A stretch of 64,000 bases of DNA from Astropecten irregularis (GCA_963971285.1 OZ020261.1:3534001-3598000); one strand, 5' to 3'. Numbered from the stretch's first letter, positions 20,628-31,034 are shown. Made by a program: numbers and translations. The notes: generated from the letters alone by a model not told the origin.

Positions 20628-21980
20628 CTACCAATTATTTTTAATATAAGCAATAATTAAAGCACCTGCACCTATAAATAAAGCCCACACGTGTTCTGCT
20701 AGCCAGCCAACTGATTTACTTAAAACATTTAGTAACCAACTTATGACGCTACCAATGACCCCCGGCAGCGCACCTAATGCGGCTAACCCTAATTTTTTCA
20801 AAGCGTTTGCTAAGTTTTTCAAGTGCTTGTGTACCCACTCTTTGATGCCACCTCCTGATGGTGGCTCAGGTTTAGGCGCGGGTGGTTCTGGGGTTGGGAT
20901 ACCGACACCTCTAACGGCTGCTACCACCGAGCTTACCAGTGTGCTGATGGCCATAGAAATTGCTGCTAAAATACTCGCGATCGTGACACCTTGCTCTTTA
21001 AATAAAAATTTAATTTTTTCTCTAAGCGTTACATCGCTGTCTAACATTATATTAATTGTTTCTTTGACGCGATTGATTTGAGATTTTATTTTATCTGATT
21101 CTCTAATGATATTATTAGACCTTTCTCGTATTTCAATGTTTATATTTTCTAACTCTTCTGTGAGTGATCCTATTTGTTCTTCATCTTCTGCTTTTTTTGC
21201 TTCGTCTAATTCTTTTTTAACTCTTTCTTTTCTCTCATTTAACTCAGTTAGCTTTGATTGTTCCAATAATAAATTTCCTTTAATCGATTGTAATGTTTTG
21301 TCTAAACCGCGTAGCTCTCTGATATTAAATTCGCTTTGTTCATCAATATTGGTTTCTTGTTCGAGTTCTTCTATAACATTAATCGTTTGATCAGCTGCTT
21401 GTGATAAATCTTGTAAGGGTATGTTTTCACTTTGAATATTAGCTAAAGATGTACTTGCTTGTTGAAGCGCTGTGCTTGCTTCTTTGCTGCGTTTTGATGT
21501 TTTAAAATCAACAATTCCTAAATCGTTTCGCATAAAAAGAGATCTATATTCAATTCCTTTACCTTTTGTTCTAGAATATATTGTATTCACAGAAGCAAAT
21601 TTTTTAGGATCATTATCAAACGTTATTTTTATTTTTATATCATCTTTTTTGTAATATATTCCATCCATTTCAAATCTAAAGTTTTCGTGTTGAATTGAAT
21701 CTAAAGTTTTATAACCTTCACTTCTTATGCTAGCATAAAAATTATCAATGTACTGCTTTTGAAGTTGAAACGCTAGAAAAACATTTTCACCATTACGAAG
21801 AGCTCTTAATTTCTCTTGTTGTTCTTGTGTATCACCACCTCGTAAATTATTTAATCGAGCTTGATTTTCTTCAGAATCGAGTTCGGTATTATCATAAACG
21901 GGGTTGTTAAATTGTTGATCGTCTCTATCTTCTGTTTCATTTAACAGGGGATCATTCTCTTGATAATCAAAATCATCCAT
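20628..21980 (-). CDS. Conserved Polinton coiled-coil / membrane protein
   Basis: 450 residues. An acidic N-terminus is followed by a domain with GENVFLAFQLQKQYIDNFYA, then a long glutamate/lysine-rich coiled coil (about 170-310). The C-terminal 140 residues hold KEQGVTIASILAAISMAIST, a proline-rich linker (PTPEPPAPKPEPPSGGG), an amphipathic helix (IKEWVHKHLKNLANALKKLG) and two more hydrophobic stretches ending WALFIGAGALIIAYIKNNW. This arrangement is widespread in animal Polintons, but the role is unknown. The mix of coiled coil, amphipathic helix and membrane segments could suit a membrane-remodelling or fusion role; that is inference. Confidence 0.78.
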   Translation of the reverse strand: MDDFDYQENDPLLNETEDRDDQQFNNPVYDNTELDSEENQARLNNLRGGDTQEQQEKLRALRNGENVFLAFQLQKQYIDNFYASIRSEGYKTLDSIQHENFRFEMDGIYYKKDDIKIKITFDNDPKKFASVNTIYSRTKGKGIEYRSLFMRNDLGIVDFKTSKRSKEASTALQQASTSLANIQSENIPLQDLSQAADQTINVIEELEQETNIDEQSEFNIRELRGLDKTLQSIKGNLLLEQSKLTELNERKERVKKELDEAKKAEDEEQIGSLTEELENINIEIRERSNNIIRESDKIKSQINRVKETINIMLDSDVTLREKIKFLFKEQGVTIASILAAISMAISTLVSSVVAAVRGVGIPTPEPPAPKPEPPSGGGIKEWVHKHLKNLANALKKLGLAALGALPGVIGSVISWLLNVLSKSVGWLAEHVWALFIGAGALIIAYIKNNW

Positions 21981-22006
21981 CTTTAATTATTTATTATATA
22001 CACATT

Positions 22007-22261
22007 TTAAACTGTAGGTTTATTTATAATACTACCCGGTAAGATTCCCTGTGTGACCAGCCACTGTTGCGTTGCTAAAGAACCTCCGACTAATGCGGTT
22101 AGTTTAGCCGCATCTTCTACGCTAAGCCTATCTAAATCAGGCGATTTAATTTTGAGTAATTTTTTACTTACCATCGAGTATCCCATGGTTAAAAGGCTTA
22201 ACACTGCACCATGATAAACTGTGTTTGCTATTCCGTTTATATCAATATTTGTATTTGCCAT
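22007..22261 (-). CDS. Small conserved Polinton membrane protein
   Basis: 84 residues. The hydrophobic segment YHGAVLSLLTMGYSMVSKKLL is followed by LSVEDAAKLTALVGGSLATQ and WLVTQGILPG. The same pattern (M..KK.LK....L.K/RL..ED..KL) recurs in animal Polintons, as I recall. It lies 26 bp downstream of the ATG of the coiled-coil gene in this minus-strand block, with its own CTTATATAG box. Probably a virion membrane component; function unknown. Confidence 0.72.
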   Translation of the reverse strand: MANTNIDINGIANTVYHGAVLSLLTMGYSMVSKKLLKIKSPDLDRLSVEDAAKLTALVGGSLATQQWLVTQGILPGSIINKPTV

Positions 22262-22290
22262 TCTTACTATATAAGTTTTTAAAATTTAAA

Positions 22291-22401
22291 TTAGTTCCCC
22301 TTTTTTAAAGATTGATAAAAGGGAAAGCCAATGGTGGCTGCTGCTATTAAAACACAAATATAAACTGCGGCGGCAATATCATTTACGGTTGTTTCATCCA
22401 T
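22291..22401 (-). CDS. 36-residue single-span membrane miniprotein
   Basis: An ORF of 36 codons with acidic N-terminus MDETTVNDI, one hydrophobic helix (AAAVYICVLIAAATIGFPF) and a short basic tail (QSLKKGN). Supporting points are its own TTATATATTA box 4-13 nt before the ATG, a gap of only 29-30 bp to each neighbouring ORF, and the same strand as both. It resembles small virion membrane proteins in organisation only; no homologue is recognised. Confidence 0.6.
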   Translation of the reverse strand: MDETTVNDIAAAVYICVLIAAATIGFPFYQSLKKGN

Positions 22402-22426
22402 TTTTAATATATAAACATTTAAAAAA

Positions 22427-22834
22427 TCAATCCATTAAAAGTTCTTCGGGTTGACTCTGTGGTAGACTTGGTTTTGTTATTTGAATAGGTTTAGAGTTTT
22501 CTGGTGATTTGTTTGATGATTTATACAATAAAAAACCTATACCGCCTACTAAAATTAAACCGCCAACATAAAGTAATCTCGAATCAGGGGTATTTTGAAT
22601 AATCTCCGACTCTGTCTCTTCTGTTTTCATTTTAGCTAATTGCTCTTTCATTTTTTTATTATGTTCTGCTAGGCGTTTACCTTGTTCAACGCGTTTAGCG
22701 TTTTTAGGTTTTACGGTTTGTTTTTTAGTTACTTGGGTCACTGGGGTTGTTGGTATCGGTGTTGGTGCTGCTGGTGCTGTTGTTGGGGGTGCTGTTGGTA
22801 AAGCTTGCTCCTTTTCCTGATGCATAGTTGTCAT
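22427..22834 (-). CDS. Small conserved Polinton membrane protein with Pro/Thr-rich N-terminus
   Basis: 135 residues. A low-complexity Pro/Ala/Thr N-terminus is followed by a basic stretch (KKQTVKPKNAKRVEQGKRLAEHNKK, shown here in part as VEQGKRLAEHNKK), a hydrophobic segment (LLYVGGLILVGGIGFLLY, about 87-104) and a polar tail. The GKRLAEHN-type motif before a membrane helix recurs in animal Polintons. Its first 110 bp overlap the 3' end of the next upstream gene in another frame, yet its CTTATATAATA box lies at about 22846-22856 inside that gene. Confidence 0.7.
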   Translation of the reverse strand: MTTMHQEKEQALPTAPPTTAPAAPTPIPTTPVTQVTKKQTVKPKNAKRVEQGKRLAEHNKKMKEQLAKMKTEETESEIIQNTPDSRLLYVGGLILVGGIGFLLYKSSNKSPENSKPIQITKPSLPQSQPEELLMD

Positions 22835-23342
22835 TTGAATTATTTATTATATAAGTATTTTTATTTGTTGTGGATTTGTTAAAGTTTAAATGTTTTGTGG
22901 TAATAAGTGTTGCTATCAAAGGTGATAGATAGACACCATATTTGTAACAAACCTCGCTAAGTGCATAAGCTAAGCTATTACTAATGATAGGATCGTTATT
23001 TAAATCATTGGTTAAATTTTCCTCAGAATTTAAGCTAATTCTAATTCCTAAAATATCAGCCGGAGTTGCTAAACCTATAGCTCGTGCATACAAACTCAAA
23101 ATTGAGTTACCCACTGTAGCTACCACTTCTTTACCGAATTTAACTTGATACCGGTTAAATAATTTTTCTTGATCTGCAGGTGTTAGTGTTTCTATGTCTT
23201 TAATGGTGTATTCTTTTCCTAAATATTTTTTTGAATCACCTGCTGCAACTATGCCACAAAGTCGATCTTTATAACTACTGTCGTTTGTAGGTGTTGAAGG
23301 TGTATTTACATCGCTATTTATAATTGTTGTCAAGTCGTTCAT
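22725..23342 (-). CDS. Conserved Polinton protein, function unknown
   Basis: 205 residues from the chosen start MNDLTTII at 23342. A longer in-frame start at 23453 lies inside the 128-bp tandem repeat, and the GCTATATAG box lies just upstream of 23342, so the shorter form is preferred. Core: KKYLGKEYTIKDIETL, EKLFNRYQVKFGKEVVATVG, then a hydrophobic helix with SLYARAIGL, LNNDPIISNSLAYALSEVCY and YKYGVYLSPLIATLITTKHL. The C-terminal 55 residues are Asn/Ser/Thr-rich. This 'YLGKE..I...L' to 'YG.YL.P....T..H' pattern is conserved in Polintons, as I recall. Confidence 0.7.
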   Translation of the reverse strand: MNDLTTIINSDVNTPSTPTNDSSYKDRLCGIVAAGDSKKYLGKEYTIKDIETLTPADQEKLFNRYQVKFGKEVVATVGNSILSLYARAIGLATPADILGIRISLNSEENLTNDLNNDPIISNSLAYALSEVCYKYGVYLSPLIATLITTKHLNFNKSTTNKNTYIINNSNDNYASGKGASFTNSTPNNSTSSTNTDTNNPSDPSN

Positions 23343-23413
23343 TTTACTATATAGCAACTTATAAATTTTGTTAAAGCAAAATAAATTATAACATAAGTAG
23401 CTTAAGTTTAAAG

Positions 23414-23669
23414 TGATAACAAACTTAATAATAACATCAACGTATTGTAGCATTGGTGTTTTTTATTTATAACAAAATTAAAAATTGCTATAAATAACTT
23501 GATAGGTAGTTATTAGCAAATTTTTAACAAAATACAACAAATGATAACAAACTTAATAATAACATCAACGTATTGTAGCATTGGTGTTTTTTATTTATAA
23601 CAAAATTAAAAATTGCTATAAATAACTTGATAGTTAGTTATTAGCAAATTTTTAACAAAATACAACAAA
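23414..23669. repeat. Two tandem 128-bp repeats
   Basis: TGATAACAAACTTAATAATA starts at 23414 and 23542, with a third partial start at 23670; the copies differ by about one base. They fill the space between the ATPase gene and the gene starting at 23342. They could be an origin- or promoter-related repeat, or slippage. Confidence 0.85.
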
Positions 23670-23689
23670 TGATAACAAAAATTAGGTTG

Positions 23690-24295
23690 TTAATCAAAAA
23701 CTTGATATGAAACTGGAGGTTCTGTGTTAATAACCAATTTACTATATTTTTTATCACACAAATGTTTTTTAATTACGTCTCTTTTTTGATCACACACAAC
23801 ATCATTTTCATCTAATGCAATATCAAAACTCGTTTTATCTTTTGTATAAAACATCGCAACCCAACTTGTATTCTCACGATAGTCTTTTAAAACCGAATTA
23901 TACTTTTGTGTTAATAACCAACAGCTATGGTTATAATGCCTCCCAGAAAAAGCGATTTTGCTCAACGCACATGTTTTTTTTCGATATTTTATTTCCTGCT
24001 GACTCGAACAATCATCTATGATAAATAATGTTTTTATTCCATCTAAAATATTTTGATACAAATCTAGGGCTTCATTTAAAGTTATTTTTTCAAAGTCTAA
24101 ATCACACAAATATACATTTTCATCCATTGATATCCAAAGCCTCGATAAATAAGTTTTATTTTTAAATAAGGTCGGGCAAATGACCACGATCGATTCAAAT
24201 TTATCACGATATTCGGTTTCCAATAAATCTAAAATCCATTTAGTCTTTCCCGAGTTTGTTTTTCCTACAATTAAAGCACAATGACAAGATTCCAT
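23690..24295 (-). CDS. FtsK/A32-type genome-packaging ATPase
   Basis: 201 residues. The Walker A motif GKTNSGKT is at residues 11-18 directly after an N-terminal strand (CALIV). Walker B is LFIIDDC at about 90-96. A downstream segment, FSGRHYNHSCWLLTQKY, corresponds to the sensor region with the glutamine typical of the A32/packaging clade (GRH.....W...Q). In Polintons and related viruses this ATPase is thought to pump DNA into the capsid. It sits 16 bp downstream of the major capsid gene on the same strand. Length is normal for the family. Confidence 0.9.
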   Translation of the reverse strand: MESCHCALIVGKTNSGKTKWILDLLETEYRDKFESIVVICPTLFKNKTYLSRLWISMDENVYLCDLDFEKITLNEALDLYQNILDGIKTLFIIDDCSSQQEIKYRKKTCALSKIAFSGRHYNHSCWLLTQKYNSVLKDYRENTSWVAMFYTKDKTSFDIALDENDVVCDQKRDVIKKHLCDKKYSKLVINTEPPVSYQVFD

Positions 24296-24311
24296 TTATT
24301 TTAATAAGCTT

Positions 24312-25574
24312 TTAAAAAACTAAATTCTTAAAATTTCCATCCTCAATGGTTAATTGCGCATCCATGACTAAAAATACAAACATCGTTAAATCTCCCGCTG
24401 TTTCAGCCTCTCGAGTCATCTGAATCTGAATTCCTCCTCCGTCGTTTAAACGTCTTCCACTTCCGTGAGCACTATTATCATCAGTTGAGCGAAAATCTAG
24501 CCACAGGCCGTATTTATCTTTATAGTAGTCAGCCATTTCTAGACCCACTAAATTTAAATCTTTTACAATCGATTGACCATTTTCGGTATCACTATCACCA
24601 AAAAATTTATTAACTTCTTGCCAGTGCTGATACTCAAACATACCTTGAGAGTAAAGTTGATTGGGTTTTCCTTCAACCGTAATGCTGGTTTTGCTAATGT
24701 GGGGGTTGTAAAATCTTTGAGGGTTTTTTACCGTTGGATCTCTAAATAAGATTAAAACGCCTTTGAGACTTTTAACCGGTTGATTAATCATAACGTTCCA
24801 TAAGGTATCTGATTTGTTGATCGATCTTGTTTCTAAATTATGTACGTGATCAAAAAGATAGTATTTCATTCGTTTGTTTTTTAGCTCTTGTGTCAAATCT
24901 CGGTTAGTGACGACTTCGTATTCAAGCGTTAAATCTGAAATTGAATATTGGGCACTTGTATCCGAGCTATTAACGACTTTATCGTGATCGTTAAATGTTA
25001 ATTCATACGTTAGGGGTTGCTTTAGACTGCTAGGATAAAAAGGATGATGTGCCGTTAAAAGCTCAATATCTAAAGGAATACAATATCGATTACCAAACGC
25101 GTCGGAGATAGCTTTATCTTTTCCGCTATTAGTTTCAGCATTAGCATCTGCCGCGCCTAATCTTAATTTTGTGACGTTTTCTTTTTCAAGGCCTACATAA
25201 GCCATATTTCGTGTAATGTAGGGGTGCAGCCAGTTATCTTTAAAATTGTGAAAGACATCCGCATCGCGATAACTCACGATTGTGTTACCTTGAAGCCTAA
25301 CATTGATTTCGCGTATTAAGTTACGACATAAGTTGTTAAACACCGTTCGATCACCATCTGACCCTCCATCTAACTCGAGTTTAAAAGCGAGTTTAGAAGT
25401 ACCGGGTACGATAACATCGTCGGGTCCTAATTGCGGAAACTTAACGATGAGTTTTTGACCAGCCGCAATCGTGCTTGGATTATGAGTGATTGACACTTCT
25501 CTTCGTTCGCCTTTAATGGCTTTAGGGATTTTAAGACGCCTCATTGGGTTTAGTTTTTTACCGTAATGATTCAT
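24312..25574 (-). CDS. Double-jelly-roll major capsid protein (hexon-like)
   Basis: 420 residues. It matches my knowledge of the Polinton major capsid family: a strand-rich N-terminal roll (TSKLAFKLELDGGSDGD, NLCRNLIREINVRLQGN), a central LKGVLILFRDPT segment, then FYNPHI, GKPNQLYSQGM, YGLWLDFRSTDD, GSGRRLNDGGGIQIQM and MDAQLTIEDGNF at the C-terminus. It would form the pseudo-hexameric capsomers of a Polinton virion. The frame is intact and the length normal. An AT-rich 57-bp divergent promoter with CTTATATATTA separates it from the gene at 25632. Confidence 0.9.
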   Translation of the reverse strand: MNHYGKKLNPMRRLKIPKAIKGERREVSITHNPSTIAAGQKLIVKFPQLGPDDVIVPGTSKLAFKLELDGGSDGDRTVFNNLCRNLIREINVRLQGNTIVSYRDADVFHNFKDNWLHPYITRNMAYVGLEKENVTKLRLGAADANAETNSGKDKAISDAFGNRYCIPLDIELLTAHHPFYPSSLKQPLTYELTFNDHDKVVNSSDTSAQYSISDLTLEYEVVTNRDLTQELKNKRMKYYLFDHVHNLETRSINKSDTLWNVMINQPVKSLKGVLILFRDPTVKNPQRFYNPHISKTSITVEGKPNQLYSQGMFEYQHWQEVNKFFGDSDTENGQSIVKDLNLVGLEMADYYKDKYGLWLDFRSTDDNSAHGSGRRLNDGGGIQIQMTREAETAGDLTMFVFLVMDAQLTIEDGNFKNLVF

Positions 25575-25631
25575 AGTTCAAAATAGTGTGTTTTTAATAT
25601 ATAAGGTTTTTAAATTAGTATAAATAAAAAG
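25575..25631. promoter_or_regulatory. Divergent promoter between capsid gene and the 25632 gene
   Basis: On the minus strand, ACCTTATATATTAAAAAC lies about 20-30 nt before the capsid ATG. On the plus strand, AAATTAGTATAAATAAAAAG runs up to the other ATG. Confidence 0.55.
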
Positions 25632-26054
25632 ATGGCAGGAATAGCAATGATGGTTGGCGGGGCAGTAGTAAATGCGTTAGCGTTTACCGGTAGTAACTTT
25701 TTATTTAGTAGTTTATCAAAACAACAAATTGACAAAGAACGAAAAAGACACGACTTAGCATTAGAAAAATTAGCGCGAGCCAAAGAAGATTGGGAACAAC
25801 AACGCGTTAAATATCTCGATTATTTAAATAAACGTATGGTACAACAAAAATTATCAGAAAGAACGTTTAGTAACGTAAACGAAGCGCTTAGAGTGTACAG
25901 CGAAATAACGGGTGAAAATTACGATTTAGAATTACCACCTAAACCAAAACTTAGTGACTTTTATACTCCGAGTGATGATCAACAAATTAGAGAACTCGTG
26001 TGGGTATTAGGTGGTACAGCCGCAGTGGGATTTTTCATTTATAGATATGTATAA
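25632..26054 (+). CDS. Conserved Polinton two-span membrane protein
   Basis: 140 residues. The N-terminal hydrophobic stretch MAGIAMMVGGAVVNALAFTG is followed by a charged helical region (KERKRHDLALEKLARAKEDW), LDYLNKRM, an SNVNEALRVYSEITG segment and a C-terminal membrane helix (LVWVLGGTAAVGFFIYRYV). The same N-terminus and KERKRHD motif are a hallmark of a Polinton gene commonly placed beside the integrase, as I recall. Its stop overlaps the integrase start (ATGTATAA, 26047-26054), implying linked expression. Function unknown. Confidence 0.78.
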   Translation: MAGIAMMVGGAVVNALAFTGSNFLFSSLSKQQIDKERKRHDLALEKLARAKEDWEQQRVKYLDYLNKRMVQQKLSERTFSNVNEALRVYSEITGENYDLELPPKPKLSDFYTPSDDQQIRELVWVLGGTAAVGFFIYRYV

Positions 26055-27030
26055 AATAAAAATGAGTGAGTTAAATAAAAAACAAAGAGAACAGCTTTCA
26101 GGTTTGTTTTACAGCCCTAAAGGTTATTGGAAAGGTGAGGGTGCTGTCACGCATTTGCATAAAAAAACGGGGGTTGATAAACAAAAAGTTAGATCTTGGT
26201 TAAAAAAACAAGCCGTTTGGCAAATTTATTTACCACCTCCCTCATATGTACCCAGGCCGACGGCAATGTCGAGTGATTGGTTAGAACCAAATTACGTACA
26301 TCAGTTAGATATATTATACTTACCCTGGGATCGAGTTAAACAAAAAACGTTTAAATACGCGTTGACGGTCATAGACGTGGCGAGTCGGTATAAAGAGGCT
26401 GAACCCATAACTTCTAAAGTTGCCGGTCAAGTGAAAGACGCGATTATTAAAATTTACAAGCGTTCGTCTTTAACGTGGCCTAAATTAGCACAAATCGATG
26501 CTGGAACAGAATTTAAAGGAGATTTTAAAAAGTTGTTTCAGTCTCATGGCGTAGAGATCAGTGTAGGTGTGCCGGGTGTGCATCGATCGCAAGGAGTGGT
26601 TGAAAGATTTAACCGGACCTTAGCCGAAAGATTATTCGGTCATCAATACGTGCAAGAAATGCTTGATCCGCAGGCGAGAAACGTTGAATGGGTGGTGAGG
26701 TTGCCCCAGGTTATAAAATCCCTCAATGAAGAAACAACACGATTGATTCGAGATTCAAAAGATAAAGAAATCACTCCTACGCAAGCGATCAAGTTAAAAC
26801 GGGTTAAACAATTACCCTCATCACCACAAAAAACAAACGTTAGTGATCTTCCGACTAATGTTTTAGTTCGTTATTTATATCAACCAGGGGAACAAGAAGG
26901 AGGTACGGTGAGGAGGGCTACCGATCCCATATGGAGCGTTAACATGTATCAAATTGAAAAAAGAACGAGTCAATTTAAAATCATGAGTGGTAAAAAAGTT
27001 ACTACAGGTCCTACGCTTTATTACTTAATA

Positions 27031-27239
27031 CATTTGAGGCCAGACTTGGAGCCTCAAATAATTTATTACCGCTAGACAATCAGTCTGGGTTGGCCGGGGC
27101 ATGAGGGGCTACGCAAAGATTTACGACCCACGGTCATTATTTACGACCAGGTCGCTGCAGCCTTACTTCCCACGTGCATGGCTTGAGTTGTTCACTTTTG
27201 TCTGAGCAGTCGATGGAAACACTTGTTGTGCTTTTAAAT
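27031..27239 (+). repeat. Repeat A1 (209 bp)
   Basis: Starts CATTTGAGGCCAGACTTGG. A 7-bp stem TTGAGGC...GCCTCAA (27034-27057) lies at the very end. The duplicated motif ATTTACGACC follows. Identical to A2 as far as I can read. Confidence 0.85.
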
Positions 27240-30200
27240 ACGTGCGTTGCAATTCGGTGTGCTCATGGTGAAGTAAGATACATATATTTGTCCATGGTTT
27301 GCCGAAAAGCAAGGGGGAGACGGCTCCGCCGGTGGTTACAAATGGCGAAGATGAAAGCAGCGTAGGGGAAGGCATCCTATACCAGGACGTACAGCCTCCG
27401 TGTTTTGCCTTCCCTCTATAACATCTTCCGCCCTTGATAGATCCCAACGTTGTGGCACCGGTCGGTGGCAGGGGTGAGTTTATTCCCATGACTAGCTTTG
27501 ATTTGTCAATCGCATGAATTGTTAGGTTATCACTATCCACCCCGTCACGTCTCCCCGTTCCGTTAAATTCTTCTGCCGCTACTATTAGTTTATTCCTTAA
27601 TGTGGATACAGTTCAGGATTGAAACAATACACGGGAAGAAACGTTCAAAGATTTGCTTATAACTCAAAATGGCGCTGGTGGAAGCATTTAGTTGAAATGT
27701 TTCCTTCTGAAAGTTGTAATAATAATAATTAAATAAATAAATATTTCTAACAAGCTTTATGTGAAAATCACCTGAACGCTCTTCACAAAGATTTCAAACG
27801 TAAACATAAAAACTCTACCACGAAACAGACAGCCTCCGCTTAAAAACAAAAACAAAAGAAACAGTGGGGACAAGACCGCAACCAGTTTTGTTCTCGGGGT
27901 GATGACACAACCAGTCTTTACAAGTTTATTTTTTATAGGAGGGGTTGAGTAGTGTTTTGGCTTCTTGTGACTGGGATATTCGATTGAGCTCGGGTTTTCT
28001 GGGTTTATTGTTTCATGTTTCATGCTGGATCGGACATGTTTGGGTACATGTTTTCTTTTCCTATCATGTACTATTGTGATTATATTAGCGTGTCCACAGA
28101 TTTACTGGCAGTATTGTAATAATTATAGCACTAGTTGAATTACAGTTGTTGTGACATTGATTTGTCAAGCGTGTGCATTGCTTTGGATTTGGGGTTCCCT
28201 CTCCTATATAAGACAAAATCTATAACGGAGAATTCGTTGAGTTTGATGTTTTCTTCTATTGTCACGCCATCCGCATTATACACGTTTAATACACCCGTTT
28301 TGGGAGGTTATGGCTGCATGTATATTTATAGGTTTTCTGACAAACCTTTCCCCCCTCAATGGGTTTTTATTGTGCTGAATATGTTCCTTGCCCTTAACTG
28401 GTGGTGTTATTTTTGGTTGACCATCCATTTCTGTGGGTCATGTTTGCCTCTTCACTTGTTATGTTTTTCACTTTATTTTGGCTGTTCGTTCCCTTGAGTA
28501 TATGCGTGAAAATCCCCCATTTTGCAAAGCCGTTCGGGAGAAAACCAAATGCTGGTTTGAAACCAAAATAAGACTTGCCATTCATTTTCTGTCAGTTTAT
28601 TCTCTGACGGCGAAAAAATTACCTGTCGGAAAAAAGCACTGCGTTGAACCCTATTCTGTGGTCGGATTTCCGTCTCGGGTCACCGTGGCTTATTCTTCGT
28701 CCTTATGCATTTCAGCGGTGAATCCTTTGCTTGTCCATGCTTGGCTCCCAGCCAGACTTGAACTGTGGTCAGTCCGGATTTGACAACTTGCGCATCTGTG
28801 ACCGAACAATCAAACCGTTTCCCAACAAGCACTACCATCTTTTTAACAATTAAGTTTTACCATAACAGGCTTCATGCAAAAATTGTTTTCTTTTTCACGT
28901 TGCTACCTTTGGTTTGACAGCCCTAGTTTTTTAACAGTTCGGACTTGTGAGAATCCGTCTTTTATTTTGTTGAAATGACTGTGACTTGCAACCGGGCGGA
29001 ATTGCTGGCCCATTTTTCACGTCCACCTTAGGTTCCATAATCAGACAGGTATCAATACAAAAGCCCGGCGAATTTCGTTTAACTCATATTTCATAACCTT
29101 TCATTGTCACACGGTCATTCTGTCAATGATACAGGTCATTTGGCTTTATTTGGATAGCTACGTTTCTTTTGTGGCCGAATGATTCCAATTTTGTGTGCGA
29201 AGGCACTTCAGTCATTTGGTGGTGTTTGTTCAAACGTTAGTTCCCCTTTTGTACTTCTAGGAATTGCTGCAGAGTGCCCACTACAAAGATTGCTTTTCTT
29301 TGTTTTAGTTTTTGTTTTGTTTTTTACTGGTTTGGCAAGAAATTCGAGTCACCAAAGCAACATCAAATCCTATTTCAAGAAATGTTTGCGTATTTTTTTT
29401 GAGCATAAGGAAACCCTTCTTTCTAGGAACATCAGTCTTTGTTAGATTCTTTCTGTTGCTCATTTGCAAAGCCGTTTGGCCAGGTCGAGTGTTTTCAGGG
29501 CGTTTTTATCCACTCGTGGTGACCCGAAAGCCTCGCCACGCTATCCGAGCTTCTCGACTCTCAAGCCGCGTGTTCTGGTTTGAGTTGGCTGGGAAACAAT
29601 TAGGGAAATCAGATTATTATGCATCATAATTTTCAATGATCTGAACTTTGTTTGCACCAGTCAATTTGCAACCCAACTTCTCAAAATTATGTTTCTTTTG
29701 AATTGGCAAGTTCATTTATTCATGCACGTGAGCTTATGGCTGGGTCGTGAATGGTCAATTCCCCTGTGCGGACGTCTCACTTTTTTGCTCTATGCCCACT
29801 GGTACTCATTATCTAATACTGACCGGTATGGGAGCAGATCATGCGTTTTTTCACTTCAGGTTACATAATTCAGGACAGTTGTGACAATTTGTGTCCTGTT
29901 CAGGCGACTGTGCAATATTTAACTCATTCATTCATTTATTCATTCATTCACAATAACCATTTATGCACAATTATTACACACAGTTATACAGTTGTAAAAT
30001 AAAAACCAAGGTTTAGGCACAGTCTTATATACATGAACAATAAAAGCCCTATCTCCTGTGCCTCGGTCACAATTCACAGCTGTTCTCCAGGCGATGCCTT
30101 TAATTATTTTTGGTTTAAATGACACCCGTTTTACCCCCCCCCCCCCCTTCCTTCGGCAATGAAGCTTTTACATTCACAGCTATGACTGGTATTTTTGAAC

Positions 30201-31034
30201 ACTTATGGTGTGGGTTGGGGAGATGGCGTTTGCTTGTGTATCGATGGTACATCCGTCCATCTTCTGAATTCATCATATGGAATTGGATCCTATAGTTTAT
30301 GGTTGCATTTATGTTTTTGCTCTTTTAACGCAAATACATGTATTTCACTCATAGGCAGCTCTGGATATGTTATTTCTCTTCGTTTCGTTTGTTCTTTCAT
30401 TTTTCCCCTGTTTTCTCTCTCCCTCAAATCTCGTTTTGTCTGAGTAACACCTGATGTTCGCAAGCATGTGGGGAGATCTCGCGGACTCGTTTGTGCATCG
30501 TGCGGTATCATCATCCCCTGATGAGGCTTCGCTTTCTGATGTTGCAGCTGTGCAGTGGTGGGGCAGACCGGGGAGCTATGGCATCTATTTCAGCGGGACC
30601 TGTAGACGAATGTCTCAATCAGGAGTGGGTCAAGGATGTACCCCAGTGACCCAGACTGAGTTATACTTAAGAGCCGTCCTTGACAAAGGTCATCTGCTCC
30701 ATGCTCCTTGCATTTTGGTCAGCGATATTGCCTTGAATTCTGTGTGCCAGGGCTATTAAACATGCAGCTACCTAGTCTTGGCAAGGTTGAGCTGCTCCAA
30801 CGGGTGGTCAGTCAATCACTTTGTTGATGGATTGTTTTGCTGGCAGGCTCCGGGCGGTGTAATCAACACCCCCAGATAGTGGCGATGACTCCACTCACTG
30901 TTGGTGATCAGACCTTGAAAGGCAGTATTTAATGTCAATGGGTATGGGGCAATCCTTCTGCCGGCAGTACTTAATGCTCTTTAAAATCCAACTTGAGGCT
31001 ATGTGTTGGCGGCGGTCATTTTTATGACCGTTTG
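27240..31034. other. Interior 1 of the composite element
   Basis: 3.8 kb, T-rich on the plus strand, with no recognisable gene. The longest ORFs (125 residues at 27163-27540 minus, 120 at 28135-28497 plus) show no motif or conserved look. A TTCA microsatellite is at about 29930-29950 and a poly-C at about 30136-30149. Confidence 0.5.

Noticed and set aside
22725..23453. Longer 242-residue version of the Polinton gene starting at 23453
   Set aside because: The extra N-terminus is encoded inside the 128-bp tandem repeat and lies upstream of the promoter box; 23342 is the better start.
27163..27540. 125-residue minus-strand ORF at the start of interior 1
   Set aside because: Starts in interior 1 and ends in repeat A; no motif; the same reading is not kept in the second copy.
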